A stretch of 64,000 nt of DNA from NCBI GenBank assembly GCA_947479085.1, contig CANJYB010000003.1:124001-188000 (forward strand). The letters run 5' to 3'. How positions within the stretch are numbered: position 1 is the stretch's first letter; every line of letters begins with the position of its first letter. Shown in pieces: positions 23,701 to 32,919 of the stretch. A program made the position numbers and the translations under genes. Under the pieces are notes generated by a model that saw only the letters and a list, made by a program, of their open reading frames with translations, was not told the DNA's origin and searched no databases. This DNA is from Bacteroidota bacterium. Its GTDB lineage: Bacteria > Bacteroidota > Bacteroidia > 2-12-FULL-35-15.

Positions 23701-25239
23701 ATGAAAATAGAGTATATCAGTCACTCCTGTATCTTTATAGATACCGGTGACGCAAGAATTGTAATGGATCCTTGGTTCAACGGGTCTGCGTATTGTAACC
23801 AATGGCAGCTTTTTCCTAAGCCATTAAACACAGATAATTTAAAAACCGTAAATCATATTATGGTTTCTCACGGGCATGAAGACCACCTTCATCCCAATTC
23901 ACTGGCGGTACTTCCGAAAGATGCAAAAGTGTACTATCCTTATTTATGGAAAGCCGGTATTCACGAGTTTTTAAACGAACTTGGTTTTACAGATGTAAAC
24001 GAAGCACTTAGTTATAAGGAATATTCTATTTCGCCTTCTACTAAAATCACTTTTCTTACCACTTCTATGGATACGATTATGATTTTAGAAAGTAATGGCA
24101 AAGTGCTTGTTAACCTTAATGATGCATTAAATTCACATCACGAAAATGTGGTAAGCCGGTTTCTGGAAGCCATAAATAAAAGATGGAAAAAAATTGATTA
24201 TCTATTTGTTGGTTTGGGAGGTGCCGGATATTTCCCAAATATGGTTCATCACCCTTCCAAAAACGATTTTGAGGTGGGTGAATTAAGAGAACAAAAATTT
24301 GTTCATAACTGGTGCAGAATAGTTCATGATTTGAATCCATTGCAGGTGCTGCCTTTTGCTCCTGGTTTTGTTTTGTTAAACCATGATACCATGTGGATAA
24401 ATGAACTGAAATTTCCGAGAGAATTGTTGTTTGACTATTATAAAAGCCATTATGACCCCAATCCGGGCTTTGAATTAATTGTTATGTATCCGCATGATGA
24501 GTTTAATGATGGGGTGTTTTTTAAAAAATCGCCCTACCATGCTCAAATAGTTAACAATTCGCTTAATCATCTGATAAAAGAAATGTATGCGGAAGAAATT
24601 ATTGAAGCCAATAAACCTGAAGTAACGGATGAAAGTATGGGAGATGTAGTTCTCGCAAAATTAATTAAACACATACCGTTTGCTGCAAGAGTATTTACTA
24701 AGGAAATTAATGAACAAGTTAATTTCTCTTTGCGACTGGATGACATAGGAAACATGAACCATTTTACTATTAAATATAAGGATGATAAATGGGTAATATA
24801 TAGGTGTAATGAAGTGGAAAAAGGAGCTAAATTATTGCTAAGAACCAAATCAAGGTTTTTGAATTTCTCTTTGGATAATGAATGGGGCGGTGATGTTTTT
24901 ATAGGTGGTTATAGCCTGGATATGGATGTGCTGGATGATATTGCAATGACAGAAAACCTGGACATGGCCTGTGTTCGTTTACTTACCTGTTATCCCATTG
25001 GCTCTGAAACCATGTTACGCGAACCCGTAAGGGCCGCAAAATACCTTTATAATAATCCGGTACTTGCCAGGATATCGTTTGAACAACGTTTTTTTGCTCC
25101 GAAAACGCTGAATAAAATAGACTATAATGAAAGAGACAGATGGATTAATAAATCGAAATGTGAAATTTGCCAGGTTTGCAATATGCCTATGCTTAGTTAT
25201 GAATTAGGGGAACAATTGGGAAAACAGGTAAACTCTTAG
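23701..25239 (+). CDS. MBL-fold metallo-hydrolase with C-terminal extension
   Basis: A 512-residue protein. The N-terminal ~270 residues are a metallo-beta-lactamase fold: ISHSCIFIDTGDARIVMDPWF and metal site H57-G-H59-E-D61-H62. This UlaG-like arrangement also resembles CMP-Neu5Ac hydroxylase-type proteins. The remaining ~240 residues include an alpha/beta segment (INEQVNFSLRLDDIGNMNHFTIKYKDDKWVIYRC) reminiscent of a sterol-carrier-like domain, and end with CEICQVCNMP, a Cys cluster. A hydrolase or oxygenase role is possible; the substrate is unknown. The 267 bp in front show no gene. Confidence 0.78.
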   Translation: MKIEYISHSCIFIDTGDARIVMDPWFNGSAYCNQWQLFPKPLNTDNLKTVNHIMVSHGHEDHLHPNSLAVLPKDAKVYYPYLWKAGIHEFLNELGFTDVNEALSYKEYSISPSTKITFLTTSMDTIMILESNGKVLVNLNDALNSHHENVVSRFLEAINKRWKKIDYLFVGLGGAGYFPNMVHHPSKNDFEVGELREQKFVHNWCRIVHDLNPLQVLPFAPGFVLLNHDTMWINELKFPRELLFDYYKSHYDPNPGFELIVMYPHDEFNDGVFFKKSPYHAQIVNNSLNHLIKEMYAEEIIEANKPEVTDESMGDVVLAKLIKHIPFAARVFTKEINEQVNFSLRLDDIGNMNHFTIKYKDDKWVIYRCNEVEKGAKLLLRTKSRFLNFSLDNEWGGDVFIGGYSLDMDVLDDIAMTENLDMACVRLLTCYPIGSETMLREPVRAAKYLYNNPVLARISFEQRFFAPKTLNKIDYNERDRWINKSKCEICQVCNMPMLSYELGEQLGKQVNS

Positions 25240-25260
25240 CGGCAAAATAAAAAGCAAAAA

Positions 25261-25290
25261 AAACTCTCCAGTTTCCAGGAGAGTTTTTTT
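25261..25290. terminator. bidirectional terminator between MBL gene and tRNA-His
   Basis: AACTCTCC and GGAGAGTT pair around AGTTTCCA, with A and T runs on both sides. It serves the + strand gene and the - strand tRNA. Confidence 0.85.
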
Positions 25291-25294
25291 ATTT

Positions 25295-25373
25295 TGGGGT
25301 GGCTGATGGGACTCGAACCCACGACACTCGGTACCACAAACCGATGCTCTAACCAAACTGAACTACAGCCACC
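25295..25373 (-). tRNA. tRNA-His (GTG)
   Basis: The - strand reads GGTGGCTGTAGTTCAG at the 5' end, an anticodon stem with loop TTGTGGT (anticodon GTG), and the T arm GGGTTCGAGTCCC. The acceptor end is AGCCAC followed by C73 and an encoded CCA. An encoded extra 5' G (G-1) opposite C73 is visible, as required for histidyl-tRNA identity. Confidence 0.97.
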
Positions 25374-25442
25374 GTGTTTTTTTGAGGGTGCAAAGATATG
25401 TTTTTTTATAAATTACAATACATTTTTCTTTATTTATATTAG

Positions 25443-25450
25443 TAACTTTG
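25443..25450 (+). promoter_or_regulatory. -7 promoter box of the P-type ATPase gene
   Basis: TAACTTTG matches TAnnTTTG and ends 11 bp before the ATG at 25462, so the leader would be only a few bases long. Confidence 0.55.
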
Positions 25451-25461
25451 TACCAATAAAA

Positions 25462-27615
25462 ATGGATACGAATATTACTCTTCATGTGGAAGGAATGGAT
25501 TGTGCCTCATGTGCAATGGGTATAACCAAAAACCTCCAGAAAAACGGGATGGAAAATGTGTTTGTGGATTATGCCACCGGGGAAGCTACTTTTTTACTGA
25601 AAGACAAGAGTAAACTGCAAACCATTATTGATGGTATTCAAGGCATTGGTTATAAAGTGGTGGACAGCAAATACCGCGAAGAACAGGAAGGTAAACTTTC
25701 TCCGATAGAAAAACGCTTTTATTTCACCCTTCCATTTACTGTTGTCTTATTTTTCGGGCACATGTTTTTGCCTCATGATTTTACACTCAACCAACCCTAT
25801 ATTCAATTAATTATTTGCCTTCCTGTTTTTATTATTGGCATTTTGCAATTCGGGAAAAGTGCCTGGGGAAGCTTAAAAACAGGTGTCCCCAATATGGATG
25901 TGCTGATATTTATTGGTTCTGCCTCTGCATTTATATATAGTATCATCGGGATGGTTATTTATAAAGATGCTCACATGGTGCATAGTTATATGTTTTTTGA
26001 AACCAACGCTACAATAATAACCCTTGTTTTACTTGGCAATGTGTTTGAACATCGATCTGTAAAACAAACCACCACAGCGATAAGAGAATTAACCGCCATA
26101 CAGGTAACAAAAGCAAAAATAGTAAGTTTACAATTTGGGAAGGAAGTTATTTCAGATATTGATTATAAAGATATTCATGTAGGTGCAATATTGCAAGTAA
26201 ATACAGGAGATAAAATAGCCGTGGATGGGGAAATTATTTCAGGGGAAGCCACAATAGACGAGTCAATGATAACCGGGGAAAGTATACCGGTAGAAAAAAC
26301 TAATTCTCATAAGGTTATTGGAGGGACAATAGTGGTTAATGGAAGTTTAAGAATGAGGGCAGAAAGCGTGGGTAATGAAACTGTGCTTGCAAAAATAATA
26401 GAACTGGTAAAAAAAGCCCAACAAAACAAACCAAACATTCAAAAATTAGGTGATAAAATATCTGCAATATTTGTTCCTGCTGTGCTGGTTATTTCAATTT
26501 TAACTTTTGTTATTAATTACTTCTTTGTTCATTTCGACCCGGCCATAGCTCTTAGAGAATCCGTTATGAGGAGTATTGCAGTTATGGTTATTTCCTGCCC
26601 TTGCGCTATGGGATTAGCCACACCAACAGCGGTGATGGTAGGAATTGGGCGTGCCGCTAAAAAGGGAATATTAATTAAGGGTGGAAGTACACTTGAAGAA
26701 TTTGCCAAAATTAAAAATATTGTATTTGACAAAACAGGCACATTAACCACTGGGAATTTCAAAATAAAAAACATCACTACTTATGATGGCTTGAAAGAAG
26801 ATGAAGTGAAGGATATTTTGTTTCAGTTAGAACAACATTCATCACACCCTATTGCTAAGTCTATTGTTGCTGAATTGAGTTTGTCTTTCGAAAAGGGCAA
26901 TAAATTGGTTTTAAAAAATATCAAGGAAGAAAAGGGCTTGGGTGTTTCCGGTAACGATGAAATGAGCAACACTTATCACATTGGTTCCTATAAAATAGCT
27001 TCACATTTAACATTAAGTAATATGCATTCGGTTTATGTTGTTAAAAACAATATGCTGGTTGCTACTGTTGATTTGGAAGATGAAATAAAAACCAATGCTA
27101 AACAGCTCATAGTTGATTTACATAAGCGGGGTATATCAACAACTCTTTTAAGTGGTGATAACCAAATAAAATGCGAAGCACTTGCTCAAAAATTATCAAT
27201 AGACAAAGTATATAGCGAACAATTGCCTTCACAAAAACTGGAAGTGATAGATAAATTGGTGAAAGAAGAACCCACAGCAATGGTTGGTGATGGAGTAAAT
27301 GACGCACCTGCATTGTCTAAAGCTACTGTTGGAATTTCATTAAGTAATGCTACACAGATAGCTATTCAATCGGCACAGATTATTCTTTTGAAAAGTAACG
27401 ACCTGTCAATTCTTACAGACGCTCAACTGATAAGTAAACATACGCTTATTACTATTAAACAAAACTTATTCTGGGCTTTCTTTTATAATATTATTGCCAT
27501 ACCTGTTGCGGCAATGGGTTTGTTAAGTCCGGCTTTCGGGGCATTAACAATGGCTCTTTCTGATGTTATTGTTATTGGGAATTCCATTCGTTTAAAAACT
27601 AAAAAACTAAGTTAA
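25462..27615 (+). CDS. heavy-metal P1B-type ATPase, CopA-like
   Basis: A 717-residue ion pump. It has one N-terminal metal-binding domain (GMDC14ASC17), the actuator motif TIDESMITGESIPVEK, the membrane metal site S-C379-P-C381, phosphorylation Asp D423 in DKTGTLT, the HP motif HSSHPIA and the hinge GDGVNDAPAL. CPC plus YN in the seventh helix (FYNIIAIPVAA) indicates Cu(I)/Ag(I) export. The last helix reads MALSDVIVIGNS, with Asp where copper pumps usually have a second Ser. I chose ATG 25462 because longer starts run into tRNA-His. It has its own promoter and no visible copper-responsive operator or chaperone gene. Confidence 0.92.
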   Translation: MDTNITLHVEGMDCASCAMGITKNLQKNGMENVFVDYATGEATFLLKDKSKLQTIIDGIQGIGYKVVDSKYREEQEGKLSPIEKRFYFTLPFTVVLFFGHMFLPHDFTLNQPYIQLIICLPVFIIGILQFGKSAWGSLKTGVPNMDVLIFIGSASAFIYSIIGMVIYKDAHMVHSYMFFETNATIITLVLLGNVFEHRSVKQTTTAIRELTAIQVTKAKIVSLQFGKEVISDIDYKDIHVGAILQVNTGDKIAVDGEIISGEATIDESMITGESIPVEKTNSHKVIGGTIVVNGSLRMRAESVGNETVLAKIIELVKKAQQNKPNIQKLGDKISAIFVPAVLVISILTFVINYFFVHFDPAIALRESVMRSIAVMVISCPCAMGLATPTAVMVGIGRAAKKGILIKGGSTLEEFAKIKNIVFDKTGTLTTGNFKIKNITTYDGLKEDEVKDILFQLEQHSSHPIAKSIVAELSLSFEKGNKLVLKNIKEEKGLGVSGNDEMSNTYHIGSYKIASHLTLSNMHSVYVVKNNMLVATVDLEDEIKTNAKQLIVDLHKRGISTTLLSGDNQIKCEALAQKLSIDKVYSEQLPSQKLEVIDKLVKEEPTAMVGDGVNDAPALSKATVGISLSNATQIAIQSAQIILLKSNDLSILTDAQLISKHTLITIKQNLFWAFFYNIIAIPVAAMGLLSPAFGALTMALSDVIVIGNSIRLKTKKLS

Positions 27616-27621
27616 CCATTT

Positions 27622-28803
27622 GTGAACGAAAAAAAACTAAACATACTTTTTCTTTCCAGCTGGTATCCTAATAGACTGTTTCCTTCTCTTGGGAACTTTG
27701 TACAAAAACATGCTGAATGTGTTGCGTTAAAGTCAAATGTTGCTGCGCTTTTTGTTTTTTCTGACCCAAATTGCAAGGAGAAGTTTGAAATAGTAGAATC
27801 AACTCTTAACAATGTTTACACCGTAAATGTGTATTACAGGCTTCCCAGCCATAACTTTCCTGTGCTGTTTCAATTGCGTAGAGCATTTCGGTATTTCAGG
27901 GCCCATAAAAAAGGTTTAGAAATAATAAATAGTAAATTCGGGAAAATAGATTTGGTTCATCATAATATATTGTACCGGGCGGGAATCATAGCATGGTGGT
28001 TGAAGAAGACGCAAAACTTATCTTATATCATTACCGAAAACTGGACAGGATACCTCTCCTCTAAAAAAATGAAATTTGGCATCCTACAAACCTCACTTTC
28101 AAAAATGATTGCCCGTAATGCAAGTTTTATTACACCTGTTTCGAAAGATCTTCGGGATTCAATGCTGCGACTGGGATTCAATTCAAATTATGAAATAGTT
28201 TACAATGTTGTGGACACAATACTGTTTCACCCTCTTGACAATAAATCAAAGGAAAGAAAGATAAAGTTACTTCATGTTTCCACTTTGGATGATCCGCATA
28301 AAAACATTTCGGGGATGCTTAGAGTTATTTCCGAACTTGTTAAAAGAAGAAGCGATTTTGAAATGTTGTTTGTGGGGGAAGGAGATAAAACCAAACATAT
28401 TAAAACTGCAACAGAATTAGGAATTTATAATTCATTTGTTTTTTTTGATGGGGTAAAGAAAACAGCAGAAGTAGCCGATATTATGCGTAACTCGGATTGT
28501 TTTGTAATGTTCAGTAATTATGAAAATTTGCCTTGTGTAATTATTGAGGCATTGGCAAGTGGGCTGCCGATTGTATCCTCCACAGCCGGAGGGATACCGG
28601 AACACATTACAGAAAGAATGGGCTTTCTTGTTGAACCTTTGGATGAAAAAGCACTACTTGAATCAATAAATAAAGCAATAGACAATATCCGGTCAGATAA
28701 ATATAATCCAAAAGAATTATCAGATTATTCGAAGAATAATTTCAGTTATGAAAAGGTAAGTGAAAAGTTTCACGAACTTTATTATGAGGTATTAAAGAAA
28801 TAA
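27622..28803 (+). CDS. glycosyltransferase family 4 (GT-B)
   Basis: A 393-residue GT-B glycosyltransferase that starts with GTG at 27622, 6 bp after the ATPase stop. N-terminal LNILFLSSWYPNRLFPSLGNFVQKHAE is the usual acceptor-domain opening. The donor-binding C-terminal domain has LLHVSTLDDPHKNISGMLRV and EALASGLPIVSSTAGGIPEHI with the E-x7-E arrangement of GT4 retaining enzymes. It is cytoplasmic or membrane-associated and probably transfers a sugar nucleotide to a surface glycan precursor. A methyltransferase follows 4 bp later. Confidence 0.9.
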   Translation: MNEKKLNILFLSSWYPNRLFPSLGNFVQKHAECVALKSNVAALFVFSDPNCKEKFEIVESTLNNVYTVNVYYRLPSHNFPVLFQLRRAFRYFRAHKKGLEIINSKFGKIDLVHHNILYRAGIIAWWLKKTQNLSYIITENWTGYLSSKKMKFGILQTSLSKMIARNASFITPVSKDLRDSMLRLGFNSNYEIVYNVVDTILFHPLDNKSKERKIKLLHVSTLDDPHKNISGMLRVISELVKRRSDFEMLFVGEGDKTKHIKTATELGIYNSFVFFDGVKKTAEVADIMRNSDCFVMFSNYENLPCVIIEALASGLPIVSSTAGGIPEHITERMGFLVEPLDEKALLESINKAIDNIRSDKYNPKELSDYSKNNFSYEKVSEKFHELYYEVLKK

Positions 28804-28807
28804 AAGA

Positions 28808-29623
28808 ATGAATAAAATTTTTAAACTTTTTAAAGCAATATCTTTAATTATTAAACAACCTTCCTTACTTAATAAAGTATTGGATGATAAAGATGTAAAT
28901 AAAACAGAAGTAGTTCGTTCCTATCATTTGCCAGAAGGATTAAAAACAATTGATTTACTAGATCTTTTTCCTGATTTTGAGGAAACAGTCCAACCCTTTT
29001 GTTCCCTTGATGGTGGTTCAACCCCTTTGGATTTAGCTTTACTTAAAGCTATCGCAAAAAACAAACCCGAATGTGATTACTTTGAAATAGGAACCTGGCG
29101 AGGGGAAAGTGTTGCTAATGTGGCGAGTGTTGCTAAACACTGTACTACTCTTAATTTACCTGACAAGGATATGTTAGAAATGGGTCTTGATAAAGGATAT
29201 GTGGATTTGCATCGTTTTTTTTCAAAAGAGCGGAAAAATGTTACTCATCTACAGGCTAATTCTCAAACCTTTGATTTCTCTCCTCATTTTAATAAATATG
29301 ATTTGGTATTTATTGACGGGGACCATCATTATGAAAGCGTAAAAATGGATACTCAAAATGCATTCAGAGTATTAAAAGATGAATCTTCTATTATTGTATG
29401 GCATGATTACGGTAATACCCCAAACGATATTCGTTGGGACGTTTTCAAAGGAATATTGGATGGTACACCAAAGGGGAAAATAAATAATTTGTATAGAGTT
29501 TCAAATACATTATGTGCCATATATTTTTCAAATCCGATGCACTCTGAAATTCAGAAACCCTATACTTCTCCTAACAAAACCTTTTTAATTTCTTTAAAAG
29601 CTGAAATGATAAGCAGAAAGTAG
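28808..29623 (+). CDS. class I SAM-dependent methyltransferase
   Basis: A 271-residue protein. The SAM-binding motif I is YFEIGTWRGESVANVAS, and DLVFIDGDHHYESVKMDTQNAFRVL is the motif found in Methyltransf_24/cephalosporin-hydroxylase-like and glycan-modifying methyltransferases. It could methylate a sugar or a lipid intermediate together with the upstream glycosyltransferase (4 bp apart). N-terminal residues 1-50 are unassigned. The acceptor is unknown. Fold confidence is good; function is inferred from context. Confidence 0.8.
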   Translation: MNKIFKLFKAISLIIKQPSLLNKVLDDKDVNKTEVVRSYHLPEGLKTIDLLDLFPDFEETVQPFCSLDGGSTPLDLALLKAIAKNKPECDYFEIGTWRGESVANVASVAKHCTTLNLPDKDMLEMGLDKGYVDLHRFFSKERKNVTHLQANSQTFDFSPHFNKYDLVFIDGDHHYESVKMDTQNAFRVLKDESSIIVWHDYGNTPNDIRWDVFKGILDGTPKGKINNLYRVSNTLCAIYFSNPMHSEIQKPYTSPNKTFLISLKAEMISRK

Positions 29624-29674
29624 CTTTATAAAGTTCTCATTCTTAATTTTCTTGCTTTCCTTAATGTATTTATA

Positions 29675-29682
29675 TACATTTG
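29675..29682 (+). promoter_or_regulatory. -7 promoter box of the BNR-type T9SS gene
   Basis: TACATTTG matches TAnnTTTG, 43 bp before the ATG at 29726. CTTG lies 20 bp upstream as a weak -33 element. Confidence 0.5.
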
Positions 29683-29725
29683 TGCGTCAAAAATAATGTA
29701 TATCTAACTTTAATTTAATAATGCT

Positions 29726-31693
29726 ATGAAAAAACAATTACTATTTGGGATTACAATGAGTGTCAGTGTTTTTGCTTTTGCGCAAAATACTTCAACATTG
29801 CCATCCGGAGTGAAACCTCCAAAAATTAATCCTGCTGCTGCTCACCTGGCAAAGCCCTATGACAAAAACCAAATGTTAGGAGGCAATTCCTTCGAAACAA
29901 TTGTAAATAGTCTGCAACCCAATACTCATCAAAATCAGGCTAAATCTTTTACACAAGTTAATGTTGGTACCACTCAATATCAGTTACAAACTAATTCTTC
30001 CATTTGTAACAGAATGGTAAAAAGCCCTGATGGTACTATCTCGGCTACTTGGACTATGGCTCAGGATCCTGGTTGGGCAGACAGAGGAACCGGTTATAAC
30101 TATTACAATGGGACGGCTTGGGGTGCTTTGCCAACAGTAAGATTGGAAAGTGTAAGAACAGGTTTTACAAATATTGGGGTTACAAGTACCAATCAGGAAA
30201 TAGTTGTATGTCACGAAGCTCCTTCTGGTGGAGGGTTTGGGAATATTCACGTTGATTCCAGACCGACAAAAGGAACTGGAACATGGACAGAAAGTGCATT
30301 GGGATTTTCTGATGTTTGGGCGCGTATGTCAGTTGGTGGTTCTAACGGACAATCTATACATGTGATTTCCAGTTCAGGCAATGGTAGTGGTTCAGCCTTA
30401 ATTACCTATCATGGTCAAACTGGTGCAATTACTTATTCTCGTTCGCTTGATGGAGGTGTTACCTGGGATAAATTAAGAACAATTATTCCTTGTCTTGATT
30501 CCTCTCATTACGTTGGATTTGGTGGAGATGCTTACGCAATTGATGCAAAAGGCGACACTATTGTAATTGTGGCTGGTGGATTTGACGTTGATGTTGTAAT
30601 TGCTAAATCAATTGATAATGGAAATACATGGACCAGCACTGTTGTTAAAAGATTTCCAATTCCAATGTATGAGGCAACAACAATGGTAACAGATACAAAC
30701 GACCCTGTGAATGGAACTGTATACGACACAATTGAATCAAATGATGCTTCTGTAGAAGTATTATTGGATAATAACGGAATGGCGCATGTTTGGTATGGTA
30801 AAATGATGGTATTGGACGATGTGCTTGCAAGTGCCATGTCTTATTTTCCTTCTACTCAAGGCTTGATGTATTGGAATGAAAGTATGGCAAGTAATGCACC
30901 TGTAATGATATCTGCTGTGGTTGATATTAATGGAGATGGGATATTGAATGTGGACTTTGATAATACTGCAGGTGGATTGTTAGGAATGGGAACCTATCAG
31001 GTATCTCTTACGTCTCACCCAAGTGCAGGGATTGATGCTTCAGGCAAACTATATCTTGCTTATAGTGGAATTTTTGAAGGAACAAATAATCAGGGCGTGC
31101 CGGTTCCAGGAGCAGGAAGTAGTTCTCCAGGGAAAAGCTACCGACATACTTATTTAATGCGTTCTGATGATGGTGGTGGAAACTGGTGCCCTCCAATTGA
31201 TATTACTGATCCGGATATTCAATCTGGGAATTTCGATTATATTGAAGGTGTTTATGGCGCAATGGCGAAAGATGTGGATGGTTTTGTTCACATTATCGTT
31301 CAGGATGACGCAACCCCAGGACATGGTGTTTCTACTGCCACCAACCCTGACCCGCAAACAGGACCGGCAGACATTAATTATTATAAAGTCCCTGTTGAAG
31401 ATCTTGCATGTGGTGCTGGTGTTCACGATAAATCATCTGCTTTTAATGCAATCAACCTTTACCCTAACCCTGCAAATAGTTCTGTTAGCATTAAATTTAA
31501 TGTAAACAAAACTTCGAAAACTGTTGTTAAAATTTATAATGTAATGGGTCAGGAAGTTGCAAATTTTGATAACCAGGCTATTGCTAATGGTACTATTCTT
31601 ACTGTTAATCTTACTAACTACCAATCAGGAATTTATTTTGTAAATACCGTTGTTGATGGTAAGTCATACTCTCAGAAACTAATAGTTGAATAA
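29726..31693 (+). CDS. T9SS-secreted sialidase-like (BNR) protein
   Basis: A 655-residue secreted protein with signal peptide MKKQLLFGITMSVSVFAFAQ. At least three Asp-box-like motifs (SLDGGVTWDKL, SIDNGNTWTST, SDDGGGNWCPP) indicate a sialidase-type propeller fold. I cannot identify the full arginine triad needed for sialidase activity, so it may be a binding protein. The C-terminus (INLYPNPANSSVSI ... NYQSGIYFVNTV ... QKLIVE) is a T9SS type A sorting domain. It is a single-gene unit with its own promoter and a strong terminator. Surface or extracellular location is expected. Confidence 0.88.
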   Translation: MKKQLLFGITMSVSVFAFAQNTSTLPSGVKPPKINPAAAHLAKPYDKNQMLGGNSFETIVNSLQPNTHQNQAKSFTQVNVGTTQYQLQTNSSICNRMVKSPDGTISATWTMAQDPGWADRGTGYNYYNGTAWGALPTVRLESVRTGFTNIGVTSTNQEIVVCHEAPSGGGFGNIHVDSRPTKGTGTWTESALGFSDVWARMSVGGSNGQSIHVISSSGNGSGSALITYHGQTGAITYSRSLDGGVTWDKLRTIIPCLDSSHYVGFGGDAYAIDAKGDTIVIVAGGFDVDVVIAKSIDNGNTWTSTVVKRFPIPMYEATTMVTDTNDPVNGTVYDTIESNDASVEVLLDNNGMAHVWYGKMMVLDDVLASAMSYFPSTQGLMYWNESMASNAPVMISAVVDINGDGILNVDFDNTAGGLLGMGTYQVSLTSHPSAGIDASGKLYLAYSGIFEGTNNQGVPVPGAGSSSPGKSYRHTYLMRSDDGGGNWCPPIDITDPDIQSGNFDYIEGVYGAMAKDVDGFVHIIVQDDATPGHGVSTATNPDPQTGPADINYYKVPVEDLACGAGVHDKSSAFNAINLYPNPANSSVSIKFNVNKTSKTVVKIYNVMGQEVANFDNQAIANGTILTVNLTNYQSGIYFVNTVVDGKSYSQKLIVE

Positions 31694-31710
31694 ATTATTC
31701 AAATTCAAAA

Positions 31711-31745
31711 AAAACTCCGATAGTTATTATCGGAGTTTTTTTTCA
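31711..31745 (+). terminator. intrinsic terminator after BNR gene
   Basis: AAAACTCCGATA and TATCGGAGTTTT form a 12-bp stem around GTTAT and are followed by a T run. Confidence 0.9.
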
Positions 31746-31771
31746 CTTCACTTTATTTTTAATTATAACAA

Positions 31772-32185
31772 ATGTTACGAAATATTTTATCCGTCATAGC
31801 AGGTTTAATAGTTAGTTTTATTGTTATCATGGTTGGTGAGGGAATGACTCATAATCTTTTTCCTCTGCCAAGCAATATTAATTTGAATAACCCGGAAACA
31901 GTAAAAACGTTTATTGCCACTGCTCCAAATTCTTTTCATTTGGCTATTTTAATTATCTATGCTCTTGCCAGCTTAATAGGCGCTTTTATAGCAGCTATTA
32001 TTACCCTTCGTAACAAAATGTCCAAAGCGATTACGGTAGGAGGCATTTTAATGGGATTAGGACTCTTTAACCTAGTAACGCTTTCACATCCTGTGTGGGC
32101 AATTATCTGCGGGGTATTTGCATTCCTTCCTTTTGCTTATGTGGGAGGATTAATTGGAATTAAAGTTTCAGGACCAAGGAAATAG
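31772..32185 (+). CDS. small four-helix membrane protein
   Basis: A 137-residue hydrophobic protein with four predicted transmembrane helices: LSVIAGLIVSFIVIMVGEG, AILIIYALASLIGAFIAAIITL, KAITVGGILMGLGLFNLVTL and WAIICGVFAFLPFAYVGGLIGI. A polar 25-residue loop after helix 1 contains NINLNNPETVKTF. The pattern is common in Bacteroidota but I know no assigned function. It is a single gene between two strong terminators and converges on lolA. Confidence 0.75.
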   Translation: MLRNILSVIAGLIVSFIVIMVGEGMTHNLFPLPSNINLNNPETVKTFIATAPNSFHLAILIIYALASLIGAFIAAIITLRNKMSKAITVGGILMGLGLFNLVTLSHPVWAIICGVFAFLPFAYVGGLIGIKVSGPRK

Positions 32186-32200
32186 AAAAATACTTTTCAA

Positions 32201-32239
32201 AAAAAAGGCGCATTGTTTTTAACAATGCGCCTTTTTTTA
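32201..32239. terminator. bidirectional terminator
   Basis: AAAAGGCGCATTGTT and AACAATGCGCCTTTT form an unusually long perfect stem between convergent genes, the four-helix protein (+) and lolA (-). Confidence 0.92.
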
Positions 32240-32251
32240 TTGGAGTATAAT

Positions 32252-32893
32252 TTATCTTAAATCTTCTACTGAAATCCCAGGGTGAGCTTTTGCATTAAAT
32301 GTAAAATCGGTATCAGGTATTGAAGCATTGGCTTCAAATGTTTTTATTGAATAGGTTTGTGTACTTCCATCTTTCATCATCATCTTAACACTCGAAATCT
32401 GTTTCTTTGTTTTATCTACAAATAATTTTGCAGTATGATACTTTTTCTTGTCAGGATTATCAGGGAACAAGCTGATGGTTTGTGTTATGGCATCTTCCCC
32501 ATCAAATTTATATTTGAACCCTTTTTCATAAATGGTAAAAATGGTTGATGGATTTACTGCATCATCTCCACCTTTCTCCATTTCTTTTATCTGCACTTCA
32601 TTGGCATCTTTAATATAATCCCAAACAGTTTTTCCATCACAATAAATTTCATGACCCGGAATTTCCAATTTATACTTGGTTCCTTTGGTTTGAATTTTTC
32701 CATTCTGGGTATCCTTGGTTTTATCTTTCTTTTCGTTTACAAACGAAAATTCTGCTTTGATGGTAGTATACGCTTTTGTTTTAGCACTTAGTTCATCCAA
32801 TATCTTTTTTGCCTGCGGGTCGTTTTGGGCGCCTGCAAAAAATGAAGTGGTGAAGGTTAAAAATAAAGCTATGGTAATTTTTTTACTAAACAT
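32252..32893 (-). CDS. lolA: outer membrane lipoprotein carrier protein LolA
   Basis: A 213-residue periplasmic protein with signal peptide MFSKKITIALFLTFTTSFFAGAQ. The mature part (LDELSAKTKAYTTIKAEFSF ... GKIQTKGTKYKLEIPGHEIYCDGKTVWDYIKDANEVQI ... SLFPDN) is a LolA-type incomplete beta-barrel. It shuttles lipoproteins from the LolCDE complex to the outer membrane. It lies 26 bp downstream of ftsK in the same direction, a gene order I know from many Bacteroidota. No LolB is expected in this phylum. Confidence 0.9.
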   Translation of the reverse strand: MFSKKITIALFLTFTTSFFAGAQNDPQAKKILDELSAKTKAYTTIKAEFSFVNEKKDKTKDTQNGKIQTKGTKYKLEIPGHEIYCDGKTVWDYIKDANEVQIKEMEKGGDDAVNPSTIFTIYEKGFKYKFDGEDAITQTISLFPDNPDKKKYHTAKLFVDKTKKQISSVKMMMKDGSTQTYSIKTFEANASIPDTDFTFNAKAHPGISVEDLR

Positions 32894-32919
32894 TTTGTTG
32901 ATTTTAATTAATTAAGTTT

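Noticed and set aside
25294-25461. Longer N-terminus for the P-type ATPase
   Set aside because: It would translate the complement of tRNA-His; the promoter at 25443 and the GMDCASC domain fit the ATG at 25462.
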